From: DASYKT01 sp035995185
GTDB lineage: Bacteria > Acidobacteriota > Blastocatellia > Pyrinomonadales > Pyrinomonadaceae
Direction: 5' to 3'
Assembly: GCA_035995185.1 (NCBI GenBank)
Contig: DASYKT010000011.1
Coordinates: 1 to 64,000 of the forward strand
DNA: 64,000 nucleotides
Made by a program: the position numbers and the translations under genes. This document shows positions 8,853 through 17,312 of this stretch, piece by piece; the first letter of the stretch is position 1, and every line of letters begins with the position of its first letter. The notes below the pieces were generated by a model, which was given only the letters and a program-made list of their open reading frames with translations, searched no databases and was not told the origin of the DNA.

Positions 8853-10733
8853 ATGAAGTTTGAAGACTTCTCGCAAAACTTAGGCATCCGGATCGCCACT
8901 ATCCAGACGATCGCCGTTATTTTACTAACGGTGCTCGGCGTCAGGCTCTATTTCCTTCAGATCGTCAAAGGCGATTACTACTCCGGCAAAGCCGAGAACC
9001 AGCGTATTCGCAAGATCCGCCTGCCGGCGCCGCGGGGGGCCATTTTTGACCGCAACGGCAAGCTGCTGGTCGATTCCCGTTCGACCTACAACGTCACTCT
9101 CGCCCGCGAGCCGATAAAAGAGATCAATCCAAACGACCGCGTCGATATCTATGCCGAGGCTCTGGGCATGGATAAACAGTATTTGCTGGAACGCCTCAAC
9201 CTGATCAGAAAGCAAAACGAGTTTGAGACGATGGTGCTCAAAGAGAATGCGACGATCCAGGACATAACCTGGGTCGAGGCCCATTCGCTCGAATACCCGG
9301 AACTGCAAATACAGCAGACGCCGCAGCGCCGCTATCCGCTGGGGACGACGCTGGCCCACGTGCTCGGGTACGTCGGCGAGATCAGCCCGGCGCAGTTGGA
9401 AAAAGAGGAATACAAGGACCTCGCTCCCGGGGACGTGATCGGCAAGGGCGGCCTTGAGGCGTATTACGACAAGATCCTGCGCGGCAAGGACGGCTATAAA
9501 AAAGTAGTGGTCGACAGCCGCGGACGCGTCAAGGAAGAGATCGAGACCGTCGAGCCGCAGGCCGGGCAGGATATGGTCACGACCATCGATCTCGATCTGC
9601 AGATAGCGGCTGAAGAGCAGCTGGCGAAATCAGTCACCAAGCGCGGCGCGATCATTTCCCTCGATCCGAACAACGGCGAGATACTGGCGATGGCTTCGGC
9701 GCCCTCCTACGACCCGAACGTTTTTGTTACCGGCAGCGCCACGCCGGAAGGGCGCAGGATGATAGCCAAATACTACACCGACCCGCAGAAACCTTTGCTC
9801 AATCGCGCAATACAAGGCCGGTATCCGCCGGGATCGACCTGGAAGATAGCGGAATCGGTCGCGGGCTTGCAGCAGGGCGTGATCACGACGAAAAGCAATT
9901 CCATTGCCTGCGGCGGCGGTATCCAGATCGGCAATCGCTTTACCCGCGACACCAGCGGCAATCACGGCTCGCCCGACCTGCGCACCGCGATCACCAGATC
10001 GTGCGACGGCTATTACTACCGGCTCGGGCTCAAAATGACCGTGGACGGCATGATCAGGATGATCCAGGAATTTGAATACGACAAGGTCACCGGCATCGAT
10101 CTGCCGAACGAAAAAGTCAGCCGCACGCCGGAGTATTACAAACCGATCGTGGAAAAGAGAGACGGCAGATGGCCGGATATTGAAACGGTCTTTGCTTCGA
10201 TCGGGCAGGTAACGGTATACCTGACCCCGCTGGCGCAGATCCGGGCGGTATCAAGCGTCGGCGTGGGCGGGAAATTATTCGTCCCGCATTTGCTAAAAGA
10301 GTTTAGAGAGATCGGCGCGGTCGGCGAGCCGGACACCTCGGATTATATTCCCGCCCGGCCGAGCATAACTTTTAACCACCCGGAACCCAAGATCATCGAG
10401 ATGACGGCGGAGCAAAACAAGATGGTGGTCGATGGAATGTGGGGCGTGGTAAATAACGGCGGCACCGCGCACGGTATTATTTCCAAAGATCTGATAATTG
10501 CCGGCAAGACCGGTACGGCGCAGGTGGCGGAAGTAGGAAAAGACACGGGCGCGAATAAAGACCATTCATGGTTCGTCAGTTTTGCCCCGGCTTACAAGCC
10601 GCAGCTCTCGGTCATCGCAATTATCGAAAACTCGGGTTTCGGCGCGGCCAACGCGGCCCCGGCGGTAAAGGCCGTTTATGAGTCTTACCTGGCAAAATAC
10701 GGGATACCGGAAAACCAGCAGACGCGTCCCTAA
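8853..10733 (+). CDS. mrdA: Penicillin-binding protein 2 (class B transpeptidase)
   Basis: 626 residues with an N-terminal membrane anchor (~15-33), a pedestal/dimerisation domain (NQRIRKIRLPAPRGAIFDRNG onward) and a transpeptidase domain. Catalytic motifs are visible: S-T-W-K in PPGSTWKIAE, S-C-D in TRSCDGYYYRLG (third position Asp instead of the usual Asn), and KTGTAQ. It cross-links peptidoglycan during elongation as the partner of RodA. Position between mreD and rodA and total length identify it as PBP2 rather than FtsI. Start chosen at the ATG 19 bp after mreD. Confidence 0.95.
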   Translation: MKFEDFSQNLGIRIATIQTIAVILLTVLGVRLYFLQIVKGDYYSGKAENQRIRKIRLPAPRGAIFDRNGKLLVDSRSTYNVTLAREPIKEINPNDRVDIYAEALGMDKQYLLERLNLIRKQNEFETMVLKENATIQDITWVEAHSLEYPELQIQQTPQRRYPLGTTLAHVLGYVGEISPAQLEKEEYKDLAPGDVIGKGGLEAYYDKILRGKDGYKKVVVDSRGRVKEEIETVEPQAGQDMVTTIDLDLQIAAEEQLAKSVTKRGAIISLDPNNGEILAMASAPSYDPNVFVTGSATPEGRRMIAKYYTDPQKPLLNRAIQGRYPPGSTWKIAESVAGLQQGVITTKSNSIACGGGIQIGNRFTRDTSGNHGSPDLRTAITRSCDGYYYRLGLKMTVDGMIRMIQEFEYDKVTGIDLPNEKVSRTPEYYKPIVEKRDGRWPDIETVFASIGQVTVYLTPLAQIRAVSSVGVGGKLFVPHLLKEFREIGAVGEPDTSDYIPARPSITFNHPEPKIIEMTAEQNKMVVDGMWGVVNNGGTAHGIISKDLIIAGKTGTAQVAEVGKDTGANKDHSWFVSFAPAYKPQLSVIAIIENSGFGAANAAPAVKAVYESYLAKYGIPENQQTRP

Positions 10734-10790
10734 ACCTTGGTTAGCTAACCGGGTAAGACGACAGGTAAGGGAACTATTGAAATTTAGAGC

Positions 10791-10985
10791 TTAATCATGA
10801 GGCGGAATTAAGCAATTAGGAACAAAATGACAAGCCTCACCTTGTAGGACACCGTAATATTGACCTTGAGGTTGATAACAAGTGCATTTTACAAGAGGTT
10901 TTTCGGCAAAGATCGGTAAGCCTAAGCAGAGAGTGCAAACCACAAGTGAAGTTAGAATTACGAGACGGAAAAGAAGTTTTTTCAT
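10791..10985 (-). CDS. Small secreted Cys-containing protein, antisense in the mre operon
   Basis: A 64-residue protein beginning MKKLLFRLVILTSLVVCTLC with an Sec signal peptide (cleavage probably after IFA). The short mature part has three Cys (KCTCYQPQG ... EACHFVPNC). Start taken at the ATG at 10985 rather than the TTG at 10997, because the basic MKK then opens the signal peptide and a GGA lies upstream. It is on the opposite strand between mrdA and rodA. It resembles the Cys-rich secreted protein at 49596-50252 in style only. Function unknown. Confidence 0.65.
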   Translation of the reverse strand: MKKLLFRLVILTSLVVCTLCLGLPIFAEKPLVKCTCYQPQGQYYGVLQGEACHFVPNCLIPPHD

Positions 10986-11074
10986 AGGAGATTCCAATAC
11001 GGATCACAAAATTAAAAACGTGTTTTTAGTGTATACCCTAGACGGTCATAGTCAATGCATAAGTTAATTTAATA

Positions 11075-12208
11075 ATGGCGGCAGTTTTAGAACAACCAAA
11101 ACTGAAAAGAGGCTTTCGCGATTTCGATTGGGCGCTGGCGCTGCTGGCGATCGCCATCGTGTCTTTCGGCGTCTGGCAGATATACAATGCCCAGCCGGAT
11201 GAGACTTATTGGCAGAAGCAGATCGTCGGGCTTTTTATCGCGCTGGCGGCGCTGCTGATAGTTTCCTTTATCGATTACCGGCGGCTGATCGATGCCGCGC
11301 CGGTGTTTTACGCGATCGGGATCATGCTTTTGGTGATGGTGCTGATACCGGGCATCGGGATGAAAGTGAAAGGGCAGCAAAACTGGATCCGCGTACCGGT
11401 CATCGGGCAGTTTCAGCCGTCGGAATTTGTTAAGATACCGGTCATCCTGATGCTGGCGAAATATTTCGGCGGGCGCAAGGCCAAGGTTTTAAGCTTGAAG
11501 GAGATCATCATAGGTTTTGCCATCATGGCTTTGCCGTTGGGACTGATCCTGCTGGAACCTGACGTAGGCCAGGCAATAACTTATTTTCCGATCCTGGCGG
11601 TGATCTTCTTTCTCTCCGGCATCAAGATCAGGTACGTATTGCTGGCGATAGTGGCGATCGTGGTTTTGACGCCGGTGGCATACATCGTGGGTGTTAACAC
11701 CGGCAAGATCAAGCCCTATCAGCAGGAGCGTATCAAGGTAATTTTCGACCCGGAAAATGTCGATCCGAAAGGATACGGCTATCACACGGTGCAGTCGATG
11801 GTGACCGTCGGCAAGGGCGGGCTGACCGGTTCCAACACGGAAGCGGAATATTCGCAGAGCGCGTTGAAATTTCTGCCGGAGCCGCACACAGACTTTATTT
11901 TTGCCGTAACTGCTGAACACACAGGGTTTATCGGCTGCATATCGCTCCTGTTCGCTTACCTGCTTTTGCTCTCGAGGCTTATTTCGGGCGCGCGGCAAGC
12001 TCCCGACCGGGAGGGAATGCTTGTTATAATGTCTATTGCGGGAGCGATGGTGTTCCAGATATTTATGAACGTCGGGATGGCGCTGGGCTTTCTGCCGGTC
12101 ATCGGCGTTCCGCTGCCGATGATGAGCGCCGGGCTATCGTCGGTGCTGGCAACTTTTATTGTGATAGGTTTCGTAATTAGTGTTAAAATGCGACGCTTTG
12201 TTAATTAG
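11075..12208 (+). CDS. rodA: SEDS peptidoglycan glycosyltransferase RodA
   Basis: 377 residues with about ten membrane spans and SEDS-family motifs: GIGMKVKGQQNWIRVPVIG, QPSEFVKIPVILMLAKY, LILLEPDVGQA, and the C-terminal TDFIFAVTAEHTGFIG and VIGVPLPMMSAGLSSV. RodA polymerises glycan strands from lipid II together with PBP2. It lies ~340 bp after mrdA, the gap being taken up by a small antisense gene, so it may have its own promoter. It is followed by a class A PBP. Confidence 0.96.
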   Translation: MAAVLEQPKLKRGFRDFDWALALLAIAIVSFGVWQIYNAQPDETYWQKQIVGLFIALAALLIVSFIDYRRLIDAAPVFYAIGIMLLVMVLIPGIGMKVKGQQNWIRVPVIGQFQPSEFVKIPVILMLAKYFGGRKAKVLSLKEIIIGFAIMALPLGLILLEPDVGQAITYFPILAVIFFLSGIKIRYVLLAIVAIVVLTPVAYIVGVNTGKIKPYQQERIKVIFDPENVDPKGYGYHTVQSMVTVGKGGLTGSNTEAEYSQSALKFLPEPHTDFIFAVTAEHTGFIGCISLLFAYLLLLSRLISGARQAPDREGMLVIMSIAGAMVFQIFMNVGMALGFLPVIGVPLPMMSAGLSSVLATFIVIGFVISVKMRRFVN

Positions 12209-12261
12209 CGACTTAAGACAAAGCATGGGCATACGCGACGGTTTTTCGGAGGTTTTAAGCA

Positions 12262-14856
12262 ATGGCAAATGGGGCAAGAAACGGTTTGAACGGTAAGGGA
12301 AAACAGATCCAATCATTACCGGCAAAAAATAAAGGATGGCTGGGGTTTGTCTGGCTGCCGATGGGGCTTTTACTGGCGCTTTCAGCCGGGGGCTTAACGG
12401 GCATCATCGTTTCCTATTACTTTAATAACTCCCGCTATACCACGGAAGTTTCCGCACTCGCTCATTACCGCCCGAGCACGGTCACCAAAATTTACGCCAG
12501 CGATAACGAAACCGTGATCGGCGAGTTTGCCATTCAAAAACGAATTCCGATCAAGGAAAAAGATATCCCGAAAACGGTGGAAGACGCGCTGCTTGCGGTT
12601 GAAGACATACGTTTTTATAACCACATCGGGATCGATCCGTATAGGATGATGGGTGTCGTGTATAAAGCTGTGACCGGCGGCCGGACCGAAGGCGCGTCAA
12701 CACTGACCCAGCAGCTTGCGCGCGGATTGTTTCTTTCCAATGAACAAACTTTCAGCCGCAAATATAACGAGTGGATGCTTTCGCTCCAGATCGAACGCTT
12801 TTATACCAAGCGGCAGATCCTGGAGATGTATATGAATCACATCTTCATGGGCGCGAACTCGTACGGATTTGAAGCGGCCTCGCAAACGTATTTTAAAAAG
12901 TCTCTGAAAGATCTGAATCTCGAAGAAGCCGCGCTGCTGGCGGCCATTCCAAAGTCAGGCAGCGAATACGCGCCGACCCGGAATATGGATAAGGCGTTTG
13001 AGCGCCGCAACCTGGTCCTCGATCAGATGGCCAAATACGACAAGATCAGCCAGGCCGAAGCCGACGCCGCCAAGGCAAAACCGATCAAACTTGTCGATAC
13101 GGCCTATTATCAATCGCAGCCGAAATCGGCGGTGACCGATTACCCGGTCGAAGAGATCCGCAAATATTTGGAAGACAAATATACGACGCGCGTAGCACAG
13201 GGCGGGCTGCAGGTTTATACGACCATCGACGTCGATGCGCAGAAGCTGGCGACCAAGGCCGTGCGCGATCATCTGCGTTCTTACGATAAAGGGCAGCGCT
13301 GGCGTTCCGAATACCAGAATATTCTGATCGATGACGATAATAATCCGATCACCGATCCGAAAGCCATCCAGTCGAAGATGAGTATTTATAAACATCCCGA
13401 TTGGTACGGCGACGATTATGAGACGGATGATTATGTAAAGGGCTTGGTGACCAAGGTCGACACCGGAAAGAACGAGGCCGAAGTGCGTTTCGGCAGATAC
13501 AAGGCATTTGTCCGGTCGGGCGATATGGGGCGCAGCGGCAAATCGCCGGCGCAGGAGTTAAAGGTCGGTTTGCTGCCGGAATTTCACGTTAAAAAGGTAG
13601 ACGCTGAAAATAAGACTTTGGAAGTGGAGCTTTCGCAGGTCCCCGAGGTCGAAGCGGCGATCATCTGTATCAACGCTCACACGGGCGAGATCGTGGCGGA
13701 GGTCGGCGGGTATGATTTTGCCACCAGCAAATTCAACACTGCCACTCAGGCTCTGCGGCAGACGGGCTCGGCTTACAAACCGTTCATCTATACGGCGGCG
13801 GTCGAGTGGGGAATGACGCCGGATATGCTGGTCAGCGGCGCGCCGATCAAAAAAGGCGGCTGGCAGCCGCACAACTACGACGGTTCTTTGAGCCATCCCA
13901 ATGTGCCGATGAAGATCGCGCTGGCAAAATCTTATAACCTGGCGGCGGTGCACCTGCTGGAAATGGTGGGCGTTCAGACCGGCGTGCAGATGGTGCGGCG
14001 CTTTGGCATCACTAATCCGATGGTCCCGGCGCTGCCGTCGGCGCTCGGCGCGTCGGAAGCTTCGCTGATCGATATGGTTTCGGCTTACTCGGTTTTCCCG
14101 AATAAAGGGATCCGGGTGCAGCCCCACCTGATCAAGAAAGTTTTAAATCGCGACGGCACGACCCTCGAGGAATGGGAAAAGACCACTTACAAGGTGACCA
14201 GCGAATATGCGGCGCTGACCATGGTGGAGATGATGCGCGGCGTGACGGCCGGGGGCGGAACCGCTTCCTCGGCGAGCGCGGGCGGGCAGCCGCTGGCAGG
14301 CAAGACCGGTACGGTCAACGACCATACCGATGTCTGGTTCATCGGTTATACGCCGACCTATGTGACCGGCGTATGGATGGGTAACCCCGCCAGAAAAGAA
14401 TCGCTCGGCTCAAACATGACGGGCGGCCACGGCGCGGTGCCTTTCTTTAACGCTTTCATGATCCCGTATATGAAGGACAAGCCGCGTGAGAGCTTCCAGG
14501 GCCCGCCGCCGATGCCTTCTGACGTCAGGGCGATGCAGGACCAGCGCAAACGCGAAGAACTGGAAAAACTCGAGAAAGCGGAATTGGCCGGTAAAGCTAT
14601 CGATTCTACTTACACGGGCGATAAGGCCCTGGCCGATCCGACTGCCGGCACCGAGTTGGGCAAACCCCCGGTCACGGGCGATAATCCCTCAACCGGTGAC
14701 GACACTCCGCCGGTAATGCAGCCCAAGAATAATGGCGACGATCCGCCGAAGATCCCTGAGATAAAACGGCCCGAAACCGTGAAAACTCCGCAGCCCGAAA
14801 AGTCGCCGCAAGGCACTAAGAAAAAGGGTAAAAAAGGCGGGGACGATAATAACTAG
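12262..14856 (+). CDS. Class A penicillin-binding protein (PBP1A type)
   Basis: 864 residues. It has a membrane span at ~28-52, a GT51 glycosyltransferase domain (~85-265) with the catalytic EDIRFYNHIGID motif and EGASTLTQQLARGLFLSNE, then a transpeptidase domain with SxxK in TGSAYKPF, SxN in KSYNLAAVHL and KTGTVNDHTD. The C-terminus (~750-864) is a disordered Pro/Lys/Asp-rich tail ending in a KKKGKKGG run. It polymerises and cross-links peptidoglycan. The ATG at 12262 has a GGAGG ribosome site (TTTCGGAGGTTTTAAGCA). Last gene of the mre cluster, followed by a terminator. Confidence 0.95.
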   Translation: MANGARNGLNGKGKQIQSLPAKNKGWLGFVWLPMGLLLALSAGGLTGIIVSYYFNNSRYTTEVSALAHYRPSTVTKIYASDNETVIGEFAIQKRIPIKEKDIPKTVEDALLAVEDIRFYNHIGIDPYRMMGVVYKAVTGGRTEGASTLTQQLARGLFLSNEQTFSRKYNEWMLSLQIERFYTKRQILEMYMNHIFMGANSYGFEAASQTYFKKSLKDLNLEEAALLAAIPKSGSEYAPTRNMDKAFERRNLVLDQMAKYDKISQAEADAAKAKPIKLVDTAYYQSQPKSAVTDYPVEEIRKYLEDKYTTRVAQGGLQVYTTIDVDAQKLATKAVRDHLRSYDKGQRWRSEYQNILIDDDNNPITDPKAIQSKMSIYKHPDWYGDDYETDDYVKGLVTKVDTGKNEAEVRFGRYKAFVRSGDMGRSGKSPAQELKVGLLPEFHVKKVDAENKTLEVELSQVPEVEAAIICINAHTGEIVAEVGGYDFATSKFNTATQALRQTGSAYKPFIYTAAVEWGMTPDMLVSGAPIKKGGWQPHNYDGSLSHPNVPMKIALAKSYNLAAVHLLEMVGVQTGVQMVRRFGITNPMVPALPSALGASEASLIDMVSAYSVFPNKGIRVQPHLIKKVLNRDGTTLEEWEKTTYKVTSEYAALTMVEMMRGVTAGGGTASSASAGGQPLAGKTGTVNDHTDVWFIGYTPTYVTGVWMGNPARKESLGSNMTGGHGAVPFFNAFMIPYMKDKPRESFQGPPPMPSDVRAMQDQRKREELEKLEKAELAGKAIDSTYTGDKALADPTAGTELGKPPVTGDNPSTGDDTPPVMQPKNNGDDPPKIPEIKRPETVKTPQPEKSPQGTKKKGKKGGDDNN

Positions 14857-14887
14857 GGAATAGGGAACAGGGGTTAGTGATGAGTAA

Positions 14888-14919
14888 AAGAGCCGGGCAA
14901 ACTTGCCCGGCTCTTTATA
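14888..14919. terminator. Bidirectional Rho-independent terminator
   Basis: AAGAGCCGGGCAA paired with TTGCCCGGCTCTT gives a long GC-rich stem with A-rich and T-rich flanks on both sides. It serves the end of the wall operon (+) and the convergent esterase gene (-). Confidence 0.88.
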
Positions 14920-14942
14920 TCATTCGATACTGTTTGGATGAA

Positions 14943-14980
14943 ACCCGGTTACAGCTACTGATAGCGCTCCCGGTTCTGAC
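14943..14980. repeat. ACCCGGTT...CGGTTCTGAC repeat, copy 1
   Basis: ACCCGGTTACAGCTACTGAT followed by AGCGCTCCCGGTTCTGAC matches, in inverted orientation, the block at 18718-18756, differing at only a few positions. It contains the small hairpin GCTA-CTGA-TAGC. A dispersed intergenic repeat of unknown origin. Confidence 0.7.
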
Positions 14981-14988
14981 CTCATACT

Positions 14989-15723
14989 TTAATCTTCGAA
15001 GAACCTGCCCAGGAAATACGGCAGCATTTTGCGCCACCAGACCCAGTCGTGGTTGACGTCATAGCCCCACACGTCGAGCAGGTGCGGTATTCCTTTTGAA
15101 TTTAGCAGCGCGGAAAACTCACGGCTGCGGTTGGGGGCTTCATAGGAACCCTGGCCGGTAGTGATGACGATCGAATCGGCCTTTTGCAGCAGCGGCAGGT
15201 AGTAATCGTCATTTAAATTGCGTAGGTAATCCGCCGGGTTATTGAAATAGACATTGGTGTCGTAATAATCGTAAAGATACGAACGGATGTCGTAACTGCC
15301 GCTCATGGCGATCGTGCCGCGAAATTCGTCAGGATGCTTGAAGTAGCAATTGGCCGCGAGAAACGCTCCCAGGCTGGCGCCGGTGGTCAGCGGCCGGGCC
15401 GTCGCGCCGCATTCGTTGCGGATCAACGGCAGCACTTCTTCCATTATGTAATGGTCGTAGCGCGACAAAAGCTCGGCTTTCCATTGCGGCGAAGCCTTGT
15501 CGTTGAGCAGGCTGTAGCGGTTGACGCTGTTGATGGAATAGGCGCGCACCAGGCCCTGCTCGATAAAGGGCTGAATGACGTCAACGAGCAAAAAACGCTC
15601 GTATTCCAGGTAATCGGCCGCCGCCGTGGGAAACATCAGCAGTGGTATGCCCGCGTGACCGTAAGCCACTAAGGGCATTTCCATTCCAAGGTTGTGACTG
15701 AACCAGGCCGTTGTTCGGCGCAT
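14989..15723 (-). CDS. Esterase D-like alpha/beta hydrolase
   Basis: 244 residues of alpha/beta-hydrolase fold, resembling the putative-esterase group COG4947. The nucleophile elbow is GASLG (TTGASLGAFLAAN, Ser near 119), a late Asp region (LLDVWGYDVNHDWVWW) supplies Asp and His, and the oxyanion region is LLMFPTAAADYLEYE. There is no signal peptide, so it is probably cytosolic. The substrate is unknown. A C-terminal fragment of a similar esterase lies as a pseudogene at 25188-25466. Transcribed alone, convergent with the wall operon. Confidence 0.85.
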   Translation of the reverse strand: MRRTTAWFSHNLGMEMPLVAYGHAGIPLLMFPTAAADYLEYERFLLVDVIQPFIEQGLVRAYSINSVNRYSLLNDKASPQWKAELLSRYDHYIMEEVLPLIRNECGATARPLTTGASLGAFLAANCYFKHPDEFRGTIAMSGSYDIRSYLYDYYDTNVYFNNPADYLRNLNDDYYLPLLQKADSIVITTGQGSYEAPNRSREFSALLNSKGIPHLLDVWGYDVNHDWVWWRKMLPYFLGRFFED

Positions 15724-15839
15724 TTGGTACTCCTAAAATGTTATTAAAATAAGAACTTACAAAATACATTCAGGCAGCCATTGTAGTCAAGCAGGCGGAA
15801 AATAGAGAGGCTGCAGTCAGTGAAGCTGACGAAAAAGTT

Positions 15840-15992
15840 TAGCCCCGTGCTTTAGCGCGGGGTTAGCGAACCAAAAACAAATAAAAAGCCCCGCTTTAGC
15901 GGGCGAAAGAGGCTAGGAATTTCTGTCGCCCGCTAAAGCGGGCTTGGGATTCTCTTTTGATTAACTTACCCCGCGCTAAAGCACGGGGCTAC
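15840..15992. repeat. REP/BIME-like element, family B
   Basis: About 152 bp with near-perfect terminal inverted repeats (left TAGCCCCGTGCTTTAGCGCG, right CGCGCTAAAGCACGGGGCTA). Two inner hairpins (CCCCGCTTTAGCGGGCG and CGCCCGCTAAAGCGGGC) lie between. The four-hairpin plan and the GCTTTAGC core are the same as in family A (4822, 38568, 41292), but the stem sequences differ. It fills most of the gap between the esterase and lipB. Confidence 0.82.
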
Positions 15993-16019
15993 TTTCAATC
16001 GTCCGCTAGAGCGGACTTC

Positions 16020-16064
16020 AAATCGCTGCGCGTTCATGCGGACAAGAATGTCCGCGCTCCGGCC
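16020..16064. repeat. RTFLSA-type palindromic repeat overlapping lipB 3-prime end
   Basis: The stretch CTGCGCGTTCATGCGGACAA then GAATGTCCGCGCTCC contains the hairpin GCGGACA-agaa-TGTCCGC. It matches the family at 30966-31006 (CTGCGCGTCCGCTGCGGGCA...). Read on the minus strand it encodes the last residues of LipB (GARTFLSA, stop). Confidence 0.75.
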
Positions 16065-16708
16065 GAAACTATTTCTCGTCCAAAAACCGCGCAGAAATGT
16101 TCGATTATTCTATCCTCGACCTCGGCCAGCGTCAGCTCGCGCCCCAGCAGTTTTTCCATCGAGGTCACGGGCTCACCGTCGCAGGCGATGATCATATTGT
16201 AATAACTCAGATCGGTATTAACGTTGAGGGCAAAGCCGTGCGTGGTGACCCAGCGCTTGATATGCACGCCGATGGCCGCGATCTTGCCATCCGCGGTGTG
16301 AACGCCGGTCAGGCCTTCGATGCGAAAAGCCTCGATGCCGAAATCGCCCATTGTGCGGATCAGCACTTCTTCCAGATCACGGACAAATTTATGCACGTCC
16401 TCGCGATCGGGGCTTAAATTTATGATCGGGTAGCCGACAACCTGTCCCAGCCCGTGATAAGTGACCTTGCCTCCGCGGTCGGCTTCAAAAACCGCCACGC
16501 CCAAAGATTCCAGCAGCGGTTTGCTGGCCAGCACGCCTTCCTCTTTAGCGCGGCGCCCGAGCGTGAAAACATGGGGATGTTCGAGCAGCAAAAAAGTGTC
16601 ATTTTCGCTGCCGGCGATAATGGCTGATTCCAGCTCTTTTTGCAGATGCAAAGCCTCACCGTATTCTATCCGGCCCAGGCGGCGAATTTTTAGGGGTTTT
16701 TCTTTCAT
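16034..16708 (-). CDS. lipB: Octanoyl-[ACP]:protein octanoyltransferase LipB
   Basis: 224 residues with the LipB family pattern: GRIEYGEALHLQKEL, LLLEHPHVFTLGRRA, RGGKVTYHGLGQVVGYPIIN, a conserved Lys in GKIAAIG, THGFALNVNTDL, and the acyl-acceptor Cys in IIACDGEPVTS. It moves octanoate from acyl carrier protein to lipoate-dependent enzymes. LipA (48469-49404) then inserts sulfur, so the window carries the full de novo lipoylation route, but the genes are 32 kb apart. The last ~9 residues (AGARTFLSA) come from a palindromic repeat and are not part of the normal protein. Confidence 0.95.
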   Translation of the reverse strand: MKEKPLKIRRLGRIEYGEALHLQKELESAIIAGSENDTFLLLEHPHVFTLGRRAKEEGVLASKPLLESLGVAVFEADRGGKVTYHGLGQVVGYPIINLSPDREDVHKFVRDLEEVLIRTMGDFGIEAFRIEGLTGVHTADGKIAAIGVHIKRWVTTHGFALNVNTDLSYYNMIIACDGEPVTSMEKLLGRELTLAEVEDRIIEHFCAVFGREIVSAGARTFLSA

Positions 16709-16784
16709 CCCGGTTATGAGACTATTTTAAGATAGATCTAAAAGAGAAGCTATCAAGGAATATAGGGGGGGAGTATTTGAGAAA

Positions 16785-17312
16785 ATGTTAAAAAATCGAA
16801 GAATGAAGTTATTGTGGCCGATCGCGCTTATCTTATTCTGCCTGCTTGGTTTATCTATCCCGGCGCTGGCGCAGAAAAAATCCGTTAGAAAACCGGTTCC
16901 GAAAGCGGCACCAAAACCGGTCTCTTCTTTTGCGATCAAGGAAGAAAGCCTGAAGGTCGCCAACCAGATCAAAAACATCTCCCGCTTTGTTTTCGTGCTG
17001 GGCGGAACCGCACTGACGATAGAAGATATCGATAGGGACCCAAAGGCGTCCGCTTCGGTAAAGGAAAAAAACCGCGCCGCTAAACAGACGGTATTGCAAA
17101 CGATCAAAGGCGTTCGCGCGGGAATGGCGCAGCTCGAAGGCGATTTTCACGCCAAGCCTGAACTGCGGCCTTTTATAGTGTTTATTCAGGGAGTTTCGGA
17201 AACCGCCGGGATCGCGGAAGACCAGGCCATGGCCGGCCAATTTAACACCGCGGGAAAAACGCTGCTTGAAGTGGTCAACAAACTGACCGATACACTGCAG
17301 AATCTGCCTTAA
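16785..17312 (+). CDS. Exported hypothetical protein
   Basis: 175 residues. The N-terminus has a basic start, a hydrophobic span (LLWPIALILFCLLGLSIPAL) and an ALA-Q cleavage site, so it is exported. A basic Pro/Lys-rich segment (KKSVRKPVPKAAPKP) follows. The remainder is helical (~50-175) with regularly spaced charged residues, perhaps a four-helix bundle. Alternative start at MKLLW (residue 7). No family recognised. It is convergent with, and overlaps by 4 bp, the thioredoxin-like gene at 17309. Confidence 0.75.
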   Translation: MLKNRRMKLLWPIALILFCLLGLSIPALAQKKSVRKPVPKAAPKPVSSFAIKEESLKVANQIKNISRFVFVLGGTALTIEDIDRDPKASASVKEKNRAAKQTVLQTIKGVRAGMAQLEGDFHAKPELRPFIVFIQGVSETAGIAEDQAMAGQFNTAGKTLLEVVNKLTDTLQNLP

